Source: Jaenimonas drosophilae
Taxonomy: Eukaryota; Euglenozoa; Kinetoplastea; Trypanosomatida; Trypanosomatidae
Length of the DNA: 64,000 bases
Reading direction: 5' to 3'
NCBI GenBank assembly: GCA_030849065.1
Contig: JASAON010001626.1
Location: forward strand, 1 to 64,000
Positions 1 to 8,974 of the stretch are shown piece by piece. Position numbers and translations under genes: made by a program. Position 1 is the first letter of the stretch, and each line of letters opens with the position of its first letter. The notes beneath the pieces are model-generated. The model was given only the letters and a program-made list of their open reading frames with translations. It made no database searches and had not been told where the DNA came from.

Positions 1-531
1 AGTGCCATCTAAGAAGGTTCGGCCTTTTTTTCTTCTCTTGGTCGGTGTGTTGTGGGCGTGGGCGTGCTGGCGTGGTGCTGTGAGTGACAGGATGGATGGT
101 CCTCCTCCTGCACATTCACTGCCCCACCTGAAGGATCTTGGTGTGTGGCGGTTAGCCGCACCCAAGCAACAAACGATGTAGAATGGGCTGACTCCAGCGT
201 TGGCACACATTCACTCTGCATCTCAGCAGAAGCCATCTCCCCCGGTCTTGTTGTGCATGCAAAGGGGATGGGGAGGTGCGTGGCTTATCGAGTGTGAGGT
301 GGGTGTGTGTGGCGTGAGTGGAGAACAAGCAATCATCTGTATCTGCGACGTGTGTACCTACACACTCAGTTGTTGTTGTTTTCTTATTCCTCTGATTGTT
401 TTTGTCACTTGTCCGCCCTCGTCATTCCCTTTCATTGTTAGCACAAGAAGAGGTTCCAGCGTTGTGTGCGAGGTTGAGTTAGTCCACCTCGTCACCCCCT
501 CCACACTTATCACCACAAACACAATCCAGTG
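1..531. other. Left-edge spacer and EF-Tu 5' region
   Basis: No supported gene. The sequence is GT-rich and of low complexity, and short frames on both strands show no recognisable protein. The right end contains the pyrimidine tract and AG that probably supply the spliced-leader acceptor of the EF-Tu mRNA. Confidence 0.6.
381..441 (+). promoter_or_regulatory. Predicted trans-splice acceptor for EF-Tu
   Basis: A T/C-rich stretch from about 381 ends in TTAG at 438-441, the first AG after the tract. This would leave a 90-nt 5' UTR before the ATG at 532. Inferred from sequence pattern only. Confidence 0.5.
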
Positions 532-1956
532 ATGCTCCGCAACACCTTCCGCACGGCCGGCATGTGTGCGCCGTCTGCCCTCCTTCGCGCTCCAAAGGAG
601 GCCTTCGTCCGCGGCAAGCCCCACCTCATTATCGGTACCGTTGGTCATGTGGATCACGGCAAGACGACCCTGACCTCCGCCATCACCACCGTCCTCGCCA
701 AGAAGGGCCAGGCCACGGCGATGGACTACTTCGCCATTGACAAGTCCCCCGAGGAAAAGAGCCGCAAGATCACCATCAACGCCACACACGTCGAGTACGA
801 GTCGGAGAAGCGCCACTACGGCCACATTGACTGCCCCGGTCACATGGACTTTGTAAAGAACATGATCACCGGTGCGGCACAAATGGATGGAGGTATTCTT
901 GTGGTGGCCGCCACCGATGGTGTGATGCCACAGACCCGCGAGCATCTTCTCATTTGCAGCCAGATTGGCCTCCCCGCCCTCGTTGGCTTCATCAACAAGG
1001 CCGACATGACCGACGACGAGACCTGCGATCTTGTAGATATGGAGGTCCGTGAGCAGCTCGAGAAGTACAAGTTCCCCGCGGAGGAGACCCCCATCATCCG
1101 TGGTTCTGCCCTGAAGGCCCTGGAGGGTGATGCCAAGTATGAGGCCACAATTCAGGAGCTCATCGCCAAGTGTGATGAGTGGATCCCTGACCCACCCCGC
1201 AACACCGATAAGCCCTTCCTCATGGCCATTGAGCACGTTTACGAGATTGGCAGCGACAAGAAGGCCGTCATCGTCACTGGACGCGTGGACCAGGGTGTGC
1301 TGAAGAACAATTCCGACGCCGAGCTGGCTGGCTTCCACACCAAGAAGTCCACGGTGAAGGTGACGGGAATTGAGATGTACCACAAGACCCTTGACGAGTG
1401 CCTCCCTGGCGACTCCGTCGGCGTGAGCATCGTGGGTGCCGGTGACACCGTCAACCTCTCCAAGGCCAACGTGGAGCGTGGCATGGTGATGGCCGCACCA
1501 GGCAGCACCAACCTCTTCAATCGCCTAAAGGCGCAGGTCTACGTCCTGACCAAGGATGAGGGCGGCCGCCACACCGGCTTTAGCCCCCACTACCGCCCAC
1601 AGCTCTTCTTCCACTGTGCTGATGTGACGGCTGACCTCAGCTTCCCCGAGGCCGAGGCCCAGCGTGAGGAGCTCAACAAGAAGTACGGCAAGGATGCCGA
1701 GGCCGAGAAGAAGAAGGCGGCGGAGATGAAGGAGTTTGAGAGCAAGCTCGTCTGCATGCCCGGTGACAACCGCGAGATGGTCGTCACCCTCGCCTACCCG
1801 ATGCCCGTACACAAGGGTCTCAAATTCACCATTCGTGAGGGCAAGATCACCGTCGGATGGGGCGCCATCACCGAAACCGTAGGACTTGACACGAAGGTGA
1901 GCATTGAGGGCAAGAAGATCGCCGCCAAGCCCGTCACTGGTAAGAAGAAGAAGTAG
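532..1956 (+). CDS. TUFM: Mitochondrial translation elongation factor Tu
   Basis: EF-Tu is the GTPase that delivers aminoacyl-tRNA to the ribosome; this is the organellar type. The 474-residue protein starts at ATG 532; the preceding in-frame GTG is not needed. About 30 N-terminal residues rich in R, A and S with no acids near the start look like a mitochondrial presequence. The GTPase motifs are complete: GHVDHGKTT at 38-46, the switch-I ITI threonine at about 80-82, DCPGH at 100-104 and NKAD at 155-158. The beta-barrel domains follow. Domain III is interrupted at about residues 370-406 by a highly charged E/K/A-rich helix-like insertion, which matches the extra subdomain reported as essential in trypanosomatid mitochondrial EF-Tu. 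The C-terminus has a short lysine tail. Departures from consensus include RKITI for RGITI and DCPGHMDF for DCPGHADY. Confidence 0.96.
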   Translation: MLRNTFRTAGMCAPSALLRAPKEAFVRGKPHLIIGTVGHVDHGKTTLTSAITTVLAKKGQATAMDYFAIDKSPEEKSRKITINATHVEYESEKRHYGHIDCPGHMDFVKNMITGAAQMDGGILVVAATDGVMPQTREHLLICSQIGLPALVGFINKADMTDDETCDLVDMEVREQLEKYKFPAEETPIIRGSALKALEGDAKYEATIQELIAKCDEWIPDPPRNTDKPFLMAIEHVYEIGSDKKAVIVTGRVDQGVLKNNSDAELAGFHTKKSTVKVTGIEMYHKTLDECLPGDSVGVSIVGAGDTVNLSKANVERGMVMAAPGSTNLFNRLKAQVYVLTKDEGGRHTGFSPHYRPQLFFHCADVTADLSFPEAEAQREELNKKYGKDAEAEKKKAAEMKEFESKLVCMPGDNREMVVTLAYPMPVHKGLKFTIREGKITVGWGAITETVGLDTKVSIEGKKIAAKPVTGKKKK

Positions 1957-2484
1957 GCTCGTCCGCCAGACTTGCCACTGATGACCCAAACTGTCCTCCC
2001 TCTTGTGTCTGCACCCCCTCTCCCCTATCCCCCCACCACGCACAACAATACCATCATACAAAAATGGAGGAATGGATGGCTCGTAGACGAACATCAACAC
2101 TCGTCTTGGCCGACGTCCCAGTAGACGAGGTGAGCCATGATGAGGTCGGTGTGTGCGTTGGGCGATGGATGCAGAGTACGAGGGAGGAGATGGTTCCTCA
2201 GCTCCTCACCCTCACAGAGCCACCATGGAAGACGCTGCCTGATGCAGCATCCGTGGGACCCCAGAAAAAATGACTGACTTTTTCGTTGTGGGCACGCAAG
2301 GGACTACCCCACATGTACGGATGGGTGGATGGAAGGCTCGACGTGCTGGTGAGGAACAAGAGGACAGACATGGCACAGGTGTGTTGTTGTGTCTGCCCCT
2401 ACCCCTCCCTGCTGCCCACCTCCATCCAGTCAGCTCTTCTCTCTACGCAAGCAACAACACAAAGATAGGATACCTAAGTAACGA

Positions 2485-2680
2485 TAATGGGCCTGGGGTG
2501 CGGCGAGACCTGCCGAGTGTTCCACTCACCCCCGCTTCACGCAGGGGGTAGGAGATTCCCATGTACGCTGAAGGAACCACGGCGGCCTGTCTCACCACAA
2601 CGGCCACCGCACGATATTCGTGCGTCAACCTCTGGAAGTCCATCCAATTCTCAGGATAGGGGTTCNACCCCAACTTCAGC
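2485..2680. ncRNA. Candidate structured RNA block (family unknown)
   Basis: This stretch differs from the GT/CA-rich spacer around it and contains several hairpins in succession: CGGC/GCCG, AGTG-TTC-CACT, ACCCCC-GC paired with GC-A-GGGGGT, a 7-of-8 stem CGGCGGCC/GGCCACCG, and CGCACGA-TAT-TCGTGCG. It ends in GGGGTTC-N-ACCCC, with the only ambiguous base of the window at 2666; the flanks resemble a tRNA T-arm/B-box, but no cloverleaf can be built around them. The same helices form on either strand, so orientation is undecided. It could be a Pol III small RNA or merely a structured spacer. Confidence 0.25.
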
Positions 2681-2837
2681 ACACACACACACCGTTCCAC
2701 CGTGTGCGGTTCATTGTCTTGTATCTACGTTGACGCCACCCGCCCACCCACCCTCGTCCTCCTTTGCAGTCTCCGTCTCCTCAGCTACATCGCCATTGAG
2801 AACGGAGGTCTGTGTGTGTGTGAGTTCATCACATCAA

Positions 2838-2859
2838 CTTTGCTTCCGCCCCTTCACAG
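2838..2859 (+). promoter_or_regulatory. Predicted trans-splice acceptor, gene at 2974
   Basis: A pyrimidine-rich run leads to CACAG at 2855-2859, leaving a 5' UTR of about 114 nt that contains a CA repeat. Pattern-based inference. Confidence 0.4.
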
Positions 2860-2898
2860 GTGGGCTGCCACATACAAACTTCAACAGCAACAAATAAT

Positions 2899-2925
2899 AC
2901 ACACACACACACACACACACACACA
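2899..2925. repeat. (AC)13 microsatellite
   Basis: Uninterrupted AC dinucleotide run in the 5' region of the gene at 2974. It is one of many CA/TG runs in the spacers of this window. Confidence 0.95.
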
Positions 2926-2973
2926 GAGAGATTCATATCTTAAGCAGCACAGTCGCACCCACTCCCGTTCACC

Positions 2974-5900
2974 ATGGACTACCTGCTGGAAACAGCGAAG
3001 CAAAGCACCAGCCAGACCGGGTCAGAGTCCGGCGGGCATCGCTTTTTGCCACCCGGCCTACAACTCTACGACCTATGGCGGCGGCGCTCGCGGAGGAGCA
3101 AGACCGGATCGAGCGCCGGCACCAGCGCAGCCACGACACCGAGCAGCCAATTCACGATGGAGCGCAGTGACGTGCCCCTCGGTGACGCAGACGTCCCGAA
3201 CGATGACCGCATGTGCTCCAAGCTCCTCGCACTGGAGGAGCACACCTTGGAGGATGATCGAGAGCGCTCTCACATGCTGGATGCCACCTACTTGGCCCAG
3301 CCATCCGCCGCCAACTCCGTCGGCCGCGCCCGGCAGATGACGAGCCCCGCACAGGAAGAGGCCACGCAGTATGCCCGCATAGACTCTAGTGAACTGTGCC
3401 GCGATGAGGAGGAGGGGGAGGAGGCCACTCCTCCGGTGCGTTCAAGCGCCGCCTGCTACGCCGAGCCCGGCACCTCCGTGTCCTCCCTCCACGTACGCTT
3501 CGATGGAGATGGTTGGGGCCACGTCCTCTCGCACCGCGCCGAGGACCTCCACGAGGCCTTTGTGTGCGACGTGGATGATGTTACGAAGGTGGGCACCCAC
3601 AACATTCAGCGCGTCCGCTTCGCACTTGGCAGTCTCCTGGCAGACTTTGATGTACATCACCCCTCTGAAGAGGACCCGCTAGACCTGCAGTGTGCCGTGG
3701 ATTCCCATGACTTCCCCCGTGTGATGGCCTTGTACAGCAGCATTCCAAAGAATGCAGAGTACCAACGGCAGGGGTCGGAGGTGCTCACTCCGCATGAGAC
3801 AACGGTGGCGCCACTCGCCACGACTCGAAGCATGAGTGCCCGGGAAGAGGATGTGGCCAGAGATGAGGAGCTATCACGGCGCACATTCCTCTCGGCCCAG
3901 GATGAGGTTCCGATGGATTCATCCTCCCGTCCTCAGACCGGCATCCGGAGCAGCTCTATGACGATGCAGGATGACCAGCGTGATGGACCAGCACCAACAC
4001 ATCGCGACTCCCTCTTCGAAGCTCCCATGCAAGAAGATGGAGATGAGGATCATGTGGTGGAGGCTTCCTCTGCTGCTGATCCATCGCAACAAGCTCTCTA
4101 TGCAACAGAAGAAGAGGTGCCACTAGATCCTGACTCCCGCCCTCCAACGGGCGTGCGTAGCGCAAGCATGGTGGCAGACCACAATGGCCCGGAGCGCACG
4201 CATCGCGACTCCCTCTTCGAAGCTCCCATGGAAGAAGATGGAGATGAGGATCATGTGGTGGAGGCCACCTCCGCTGCTAATCCTTCGCAACAAGCTCTCT
4301 ATGCAACAGAAGAAGAGGTGCCACTAGATCCTGACTCCCGCCCACCAACGGGCGTGCGTAGCGCAAGCATGGTGGCTGACCACAATGGCCCGGAGCGCAC
4401 GCATCGCGACTCCCTCTTCGAAGCTCCCATGGAGGAAGACGGGGATGAGGATCATGTGGTGGAGGCCACCTCTGCGGCTGATCCATCGCAACATGCTCTC
4501 TACGCAACAGAAGAAGAGGTGCCACTAGAGACTGCATCACGTCCGCCTACAGACATGCGCAGCGGCAACATGACGGAGGAGCACAATGGCCCGGAACGTA
4601 CGCATCGCGACTCCCTCTTCGAAGCTCCCATGCAAGAAGATGGAGATGAGGATCATGTGGTGGAGGCTTCCTCTGCTGCTGATCCATCGCAACAAGCTCT
4701 CTATGCAACAGAAGAAGAGGTGCCACTAGATCCTGACTCCCGCCCTCCAACGGGCGTGCGTAGCGGAAGCATGGTGGCTGACCACAATGGCCCGGAGCGC
4801 ACGCATCGCGACTCCCTCTTCGAAGCTCCCATGGAAGAAGACGGGGATGAGGATCATGTGGTGGAGGCCACCTCCGCTGCTGACCCATCGCAACATGCTC
4901 TCTTCGCCAATGAAGAGGAGGTGCCACTAGAGACTGCATCACGTCCGCCTACAGACATGCGTAGCGGCAACATGACGGAGGAGCACAATGGCCCGGAACG
5001 CACGCATCGCGACTCCCTCTTCGAAGCTCCCCTGGAAGAAGATGGAGATGAGGATCATGTGGTGGAGGCCACCTCCGCTGCTGATCCTTCGCATCATGCT
5101 CACTGTGCAACAGAGGAGGAGGTACCACTGGAGGCTGCCTCACGTGCGCCTACAGACATGCGCAGTGGCAGCCTCGTGGGGGAGGAGGGCCGTACCACAG
5201 ACCCTGTTATGGTGGATGATTCCATGCAGCGCCCACGCTCGGCCTACGTAGACCGAGGTGCAGAGGCGGAGCTGCGCGGCGATGGAGGTGTGCAGGGCAT
5301 CTGTGTGGAGGAGGACGCCGCGGCTGACGTTCCGCCGGAGACGGAGAAGGTCGTGCCCATTCATGACTCCGTTGCACAGTACGTGCAGTACGCCAAGGCA
5401 CAGCATGGCCTGCAAGACACCATGCCCAGCATGTACGCAGACTCAGCAGAGCGAACCGTTGTCATGCCAGGGGAGGAGCCCGCGGGAGAGGCGGACGCAC
5501 CACAGGAGTGCGACGACACTGTGGCACCATCTGTGCCATCGGAAGAACACCACGCGGATGCAGCCGAGGTTGTCGCTGAGCCAGAGACCCAGGAGGACGC
5601 CGATGCGGCCGAGGTTGAAGCTGAGCCAGAGGCCCAGGAGGACGCCGATGCGGCCGAGGTTGAAGCTGAGCCAGAGACCCAGGAGGACGCCGATGCAGCC
5701 GAGGTTGAAGCTGAGCCAGAGGCCCAGGAGGACGCCGATGCGGCTGAAGCAGAACCTGAGCCAGAGATTCATGAGGAGGACGATGTACCCGGTATTGAAG
5801 CGCTGCCTGATGACGAGGAGAACATGGAACCTGATGCTCACTCTCATCCAGATGATGAAGTGTTGGACGATGGCAGCTACACATATCCATTGCGGACGAC

Positions 5901-8019
5901 GCAGCACAACTGCTCCTTTGATGGAGATGAGTGGGATGTGGTCCTTGAGCGATTTGGTGATATGCTTCCATCCATCTTCAAGCAGGATGCCGCAAACGGG
6001 TGCAAGCTGGACCAACATGCCGTACGTGATATGTCATTTCAACTTGGCAGTCTGCACATTCACTTTGGTGTGGAGCACGATCATGCCGCGCACGAGCTGG
6101 ATGAATCACTCTCCAGGCATGACTTCCCACTCATGACGAAGCTCTACGAAATGCGGCACCTTCCTCTCCCGATGGTGAAGCGTGCGTTGGTGGAGGCTGG
6201 GTACCAGCCTGACGCCCACTCGCAGGATGCAGATGTAGCATCCCGAACCTCTCTCACCTCCCCGCCCCCGCCAACCACAACAATGCCCCACACCCCTCAC
6301 GAGCTGGCCTCGTGGACGGAAGAACCCAAGGCTGACACACCAACCTTCCGAGCCTACGCCCTCACTCCCACCTCTGCCCGAAGCAGAGGAATCAACTCAC
6401 CCAACATGAATGACTGCTGCATCCACCACGGCCTCCGCAACGCTGGCATGACGCCCAGCTGCACCAGTGATGACGATGACATGTATACGGACACCAACTA
6501 CACCCGCGATGAATGCCTCACCCGCTTCACCGATGACAGTCGCCTCCCAACCGCACATCAGCCAACACCAGCCACCTCCGCAGAGCGCCGCATTCCTGCA
6601 CCGCCTAGTGTTGCCCAAAGCCCACGGCCCGACCAGCGCATCACTCCGAGCCCACACAGCGCCGCACAGAGTCCTAATAAGGACAACACATACAGAATCC
6701 CGAGCGCTCTGCGCAGCCCCCACAAGGAGGCTAGCGGCGTTGTGAGCCCTGACAGAGCCAGCTCCCGCAAGGAGCCCAGCGGTGTCATCAGTCCCAAGAA
6801 GGAGGCTAGCGGCATTGTGAGCCCTGACAGGGCCAGCTCCCGCAAGGAGCCCAGCGGTGTCATCAGTCCCAAGAAGGAGGCTAGTGGCATTGTGAGCCCT
6901 GACAGGGCCAGCTCCCGCAAGGAGCCCAGCGGTGTCATCAGCCCCAAGAAGGAGGCTAGCGGCATTGTGAGCCCTGACAGGGCCAGCTCTCGCAAGGAGC
7001 CCAGCGGTGTCATCAGCCCCAAGAAGGAGGCTAGCGGCATTGTGAGCCCTGACAGGGCCAGCTCCCGCAAGGAGCCCAGCGGTGTCATCAGCCCCAAGAA
7101 GCAGGCTAGCGGCATTGTGAGCCCTGACAGGGCCAGCTCCCGCAAGGAGCCCAGTGGTGTCATCAGCCCCAAGAAGCAGGCTAGTGGCATTGTCAGTCCT
7201 GACAAGGATGCCAGTGGTGTGAGCAGCTCTGATCCAACCAAATCGAAATCGGACGAAACTGCCCTGCGTAGCCCTGACAAGGCAAGTCGCCATGAAGCGG
7301 CGAGTGGCCTCCGCAGCCCCTACCAGGAGGGTAGCGCCGTCTTGGTAAGTCCTGACCGCGGCAGCTCACGAAAGGCAGGTGGCATGCGCAGCCCCGATGC
7401 TGGCAGCAGTCGTGGTGCGGCCGGTGGCCTCCGCAGCCCAGAGGGCGGTCGTGAGAGCCAAGGACGTCTGCGGTGCGCCCAGCCACGCAACTATGACGCC
7501 ACCATTCATTCCTGGGTGAATGCGGAGAGTCGCGACGTACATAGTCGTCGCTCCGCACGTCCGCCGCCGGAGATTCACTGCGTGGAGCCGGTCGCGGTGC
7601 CTGGATCCCCTGATGGCACCATGCGGTCCTGCTGGAGCGCCAAGGGGGCCGTGGAAGAGGCGGCAGATCGGCGGAGGAACTCACGGCTTCTTTCGCCGCG
7701 GCTCTCCCCAGCCCCTACGGAGCAGGCGGTGGCAACAACCATTCCAGGTGGCATGCGGGATGCGATGCAGTGGTGGTCCACGGAGGAGCCCGCAGAGGCA
7801 CCCGTTGTGCAGCAGGCACGTTTGGGTGCGGGCAATGTCATTCGTGGCGGCGCGGGCGGGCCAGAGTCCACCCGGGTACTGATTCACTCCAACACAGGTG
7901 CGACGGTGATGGCCTACCCTGAAAATGTGTTGGCCATTGGTGCGGCACCGGGGCAGGTGGCCCTCACCCCACGCGCGTTGGCCTTCAAGCGAGAGGGCAT
8001 CGCGCAGGATCGATCCTGA
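2974..8019 (+). CDS. Large repeat protein with two FAZ1-like domains
   Basis: A 1681-residue acidic protein with no membrane segments. The N-terminus has PPGL-QLYD-LW at 26-35, a motif shared with the next two genes. Two copies of a domain of about 85 residues lie at roughly 170-255 and 975-1065. Each starts with F-DGD-W--VL, continues with F--D, V--F-LGSL--F-V-H and ends with DFP--M-LY. This resembles the conserved domain of trypanosomatid flagellar attachment zone protein FAZ1 (my recognition, not searched). Between and after them lie three repeat arrays: 67-residue units (3901-5190), 15-residue acidic units (5575-5760) and 25-residue SP-rich units (6724-7203). The basic C-terminal third is rich in S-P-x-K/R sites. 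A flagellar or cortical cytoskeletal scaffold role is an inference. The ATG at 2974 has a good context (ACCATGG) and directly precedes the conserved motif. Confidence 0.85.
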   Translation: MDYLLETAKQSTSQTGSESGGHRFLPPGLQLYDLWRRRSRRSKTGSSAGTSAATTPSSQFTMERSDVPLGDADVPNDDRMCSKLLALEEHTLEDDRERSHMLDATYLAQPSAANSVGRARQMTSPAQEEATQYARIDSSELCRDEEEGEEATPPVRSSAACYAEPGTSVSSLHVRFDGDGWGHVLSHRAEDLHEAFVCDVDDVTKVGTHNIQRVRFALGSLLADFDVHHPSEEDPLDLQCAVDSHDFPRVMALYSSIPKNAEYQRQGSEVLTPHETTVAPLATTRSMSAREEDVARDEELSRRTFLSAQDEVPMDSSSRPQTGIRSSSMTMQDDQRDGPAPTHRDSLFEAPMQEDGDEDHVVEASSAADPSQQALYATEEEVPLDPDSRPPTGVRSASMVADHNGPERTHRDSLFEAPMEEDGDEDHVVEATSAANPSQQALYATEEEVPLDPDSRPPTGVRSASMVADHNGPERTHRDSLFEAPMEEDGDEDHVVEATSAADPSQHALYATEEEVPLETASRPPTDMRSGNMTEEHNGPERTHRDSLFEAPMQEDGDEDHVVEASSAADPSQQALYATEEEVPLDPDSRPPTGVRSGSMVADHNGPERTHRDSLFEAPMEEDGDEDHVVEATSAADPSQHALFANEEEVPLETASRPPTDMRSGNMTEEHNGPERTHRDSLFEAPLEEDGDEDHVVEATSAADPSHHAHCATEEEVPLEAASRAPTDMRSGSLVGEEGRTTDPVMVDDSMQRPRSAYVDRGAEAELRGDGGVQGICVEEDAAADVPPETEKVVPIHDSVAQYVQYAKAQHGLQDTMPSMYADSAERTVVMPGEEPAGEADAPQECDDTVAPSVPSEEHHADAAEVVAEPETQEDADAAEVEAEPEAQEDADAAEVEAEPETQEDADAAEVEAEPEAQEDADAAEAEPEPEIHEEDDVPGIEALPDDEENMEPDAHSHPDDEVLDDGSYTYPLRTTQHNCSFDGDEWDVVLERFGDMLPSIFKQDAANGCKLDQHAVRDMSFQLGSLHIHFGVEHDHAAHELDESLSRHDFPLMTKLYEMRHLPLPMVKRALVEAGYQPDAHSQDADVASRTSLTSPPPPTTTMPHTPHELASWTEEPKADTPTFRAYALTPTSARSRGINSPNMNDCCIHHGLRNAGMTPSCTSDDDDMYTDTNYTRDECLTRFTDDSRLPTAHQPTPATSAERRIPAPPSVAQSPRPDQRITPSPHSAAQSPNKDNTYRIPSALRSPHKEASGVVSPDRASSRKEPSGVISPKKEASGIVSPDRASSRKEPSGVISPKKEASGIVSPDRASSRKEPSGVISPKKEASGIVSPDRASSRKEPSGVISPKKEASGIVSPDRASSRKEPSGVISPKKQASGIVSPDRASSRKEPSGVISPKKQASGIVSPDKDASGVSSSDPTKSKSDETALRSPDKASRHEAASGLRSPYQEGSAVLVSPDRGSSRKAGGMRSPDAGSSRGAAGGLRSPEGGRESQGRLRCAQPRNYDATIHSWVNAESRDVHSRRSARPPPEIHCVEPVAVPGSPDGTMRSCWSAKGAVEEAADRRRNSRLLSPRLSPAPTEQAVATTIPGGMRDAMQWWSTEEPAEAPVVQQARLGAGNVIRGGAGGPESTRVLIHSNTGATVMAYPENVLAIGAAPGQVALTPRALAFKREGIAQDRS
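3901..5190 (+). repeat. In-frame 201-bp (67-residue) tandem repeat
   Basis: The THRDSLFEAP segment recurs six times at exactly 201-bp steps; the marker CTTCGAA ends at 4020, 4221, 4422, 4623, 4824 and 5025. Units fall into two types (DPDSRPPTGVRS and ETASRPPTDMRS). About 140 bp starting at 4021 are identical to the copy 603 bp downstream, closer than to the neighbouring unit. This indicates duplication of three-unit blocks. Confidence 0.95.
5575..5760 (+). repeat. In-frame 45-bp acidic repeat, about 4 copies
   Basis: The 15-residue unit AEPE(T/A)QEDADAAEVE is repeated with T and A alternating at position 5. The DNA copies are nearly identical, and the last copy decays into AEPEPEIHEED. Confidence 0.93.
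6724..7203 (+). repeat. In-frame 75-bp repeat rich in SPxK/R sites
   Basis: Six units of 25 residues (KEASGIVSPDRASSRKEPSG then VISPK), followed by a partial unit. Each unit carries SPDR and SPKK, both fitting the CDK consensus S-P-x-K/R. DNA copies differ at only a few positions. Confidence 0.95.
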
Positions 8020-8063
8020 TAAAGGTCTGATGGAGCGATGTGTGGTGAGCGGGTGGGATAATC

Positions 8064-8091
8064 ATGAGTTGGGGAACGCATCCCCACTCAT
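8064..8091. other. Hairpin 3' of the gene ending at 8019
   Basis: ATGAGTTGGGGA (8064-8075) pairs with TCCCCACTCAT (8081-8091) around the loop ACGCA; there is one bulged T. It lies 44 nt after the stop codon. Confidence 0.7.
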
Positions 8092-8795
8092 CCGTGCTCC
8101 TGCCACTGCTTTTAGGGGGTCTCACGCTCCTCTTCTTTATGTTGGACCCTGATGGTTATACCCAGTGCATTCACGTCATTTCGCGTATCTATGTATCTAT
8201 GTGTGCGTGTGTGAGTGAGAGAACACGTCGTCATGATGGTGGTTCTTCGTTGTGGTTGTTGTTGTTGTTTCTAATTATTTTCTTGTTCGGCTGTGCCTTG
8301 AAGAGCGCAAGTACAGTTGCTGGGGCTGGGTGCCGACACTCTGCTTCATGCACCTCCGTCATCACGGCAGAGGTGCATGGGCACACAACACACACACACA
8401 CACGCATCGCTCTTAACCTGCTGCGACTTTTTTTTTGTGCTTCATGTCATGCACACACGCTGGAGGGAAGAGGCACTCGATACCCCCTCCAACTAAGAGG
8501 AGCAAAGCCCCCCTTTTCACCACGTTTAGCGCCGCATCCAAGATGACATGCGTTTATCTGCACGCGTGTGTGCTCACGTGGGACCACATGAATAGCGCCG
8601 ATATGGGAACCTAGAAGTGTTGTTCCATCATTCTTCATCATCATCATCATCATCATTTGTATTTTTTTGTGTGGGGCGACCCCAAACACTCCACTATAGG
8701 GAGAGGATCTGCAGGCATATGCCTTTGCACCGGAAAAACGTGGATGTGCAGACGGAATAGTTTTCCAATCCCACAATTCATGCGTGTGCCAAGTG

Positions 8796-8856
8796 TCCTC
8801 CTTCCCATCCTCCTCTTTCCTCCTCCCTCTCTCACACACTCTCTCTCGCTTGGTAG
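8796..8856 (+). promoter_or_regulatory. Predicted trans-splice acceptor, gene at 8975
   Basis: A strong CT-rich tract about 50 nt long is followed by TAG at 8854-8856, giving a 5' UTR of 118 nt to the ATG at 8975. Confidence 0.6.
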
Positions 8857-8974
8857 TTGTGCTGAACCACGTACCCACACACACACACCCGCACTCACGC
8901 AGGTGGGTAGATTCAGCTGGCACAGACAGCCTCACAGCCACCAGCCCAACAAACACACGTGGGGTTGGGTCTTG

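Larger units (their letters stand above)
1957..2973. other. EF-Tu 3' region and spacer to next gene
   Basis: No protein gene supported. The left half is C-rich 3' UTR-like sequence. At about 2050-2150 there are small nested inverted repeats (CTCGTCT paired with AGACGAG; ATGGCTC with GAGCCAT). A structured block lies at about 2485-2680, listed separately. A pyrimidine tract, a CA microsatellite and the 5' UTR of the next gene close the spacer. Confidence 0.5.
8020..8974. other. Spacer between first two family genes
   Basis: No gene supported. It contains a hairpin at 8064-8091, CA and CAT runs, and at about 8796-8856 a long CT tract ending in TAG that serves the next gene. A frame open from 8657 runs through this tract and is therefore not taken as coding. 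Confidence 0.55.

Noticed and set aside
2640..2680. tRNA suggested by GGGGTTC-N-ACCCC
   Set aside because: No acceptor, D or anticodon arms fit at the right spacing on either strand; kept only as part of a candidate structured block.
3901..7203. CRISPR-like direct repeats
   Set aside because: The periodic repeats are in frame, encode protein, and have no unique spacers between short repeats.
8484..8525. tRNA D-arm-like sequence on the - strand
   Set aside because: CTCC-loop-GGAG with AGTTGG looks like a D-arm, but there is no T-arm or B box in range.
8688..8705. CACTATAGGGAGA, as in a T7 promoter, with nearby PstI- and NdeI-like sites
   Set aside because: The upstream half of the T7 promoter is missing and the flanks read continuously into a real gene; more likely chance than vector sequence.
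8657..8974. N-terminal extension of the small family protein
   Set aside because: The open frame translates a long CT tract and a splice acceptor; the shared PPGL-LW motif starts just after the ATG at 8975.
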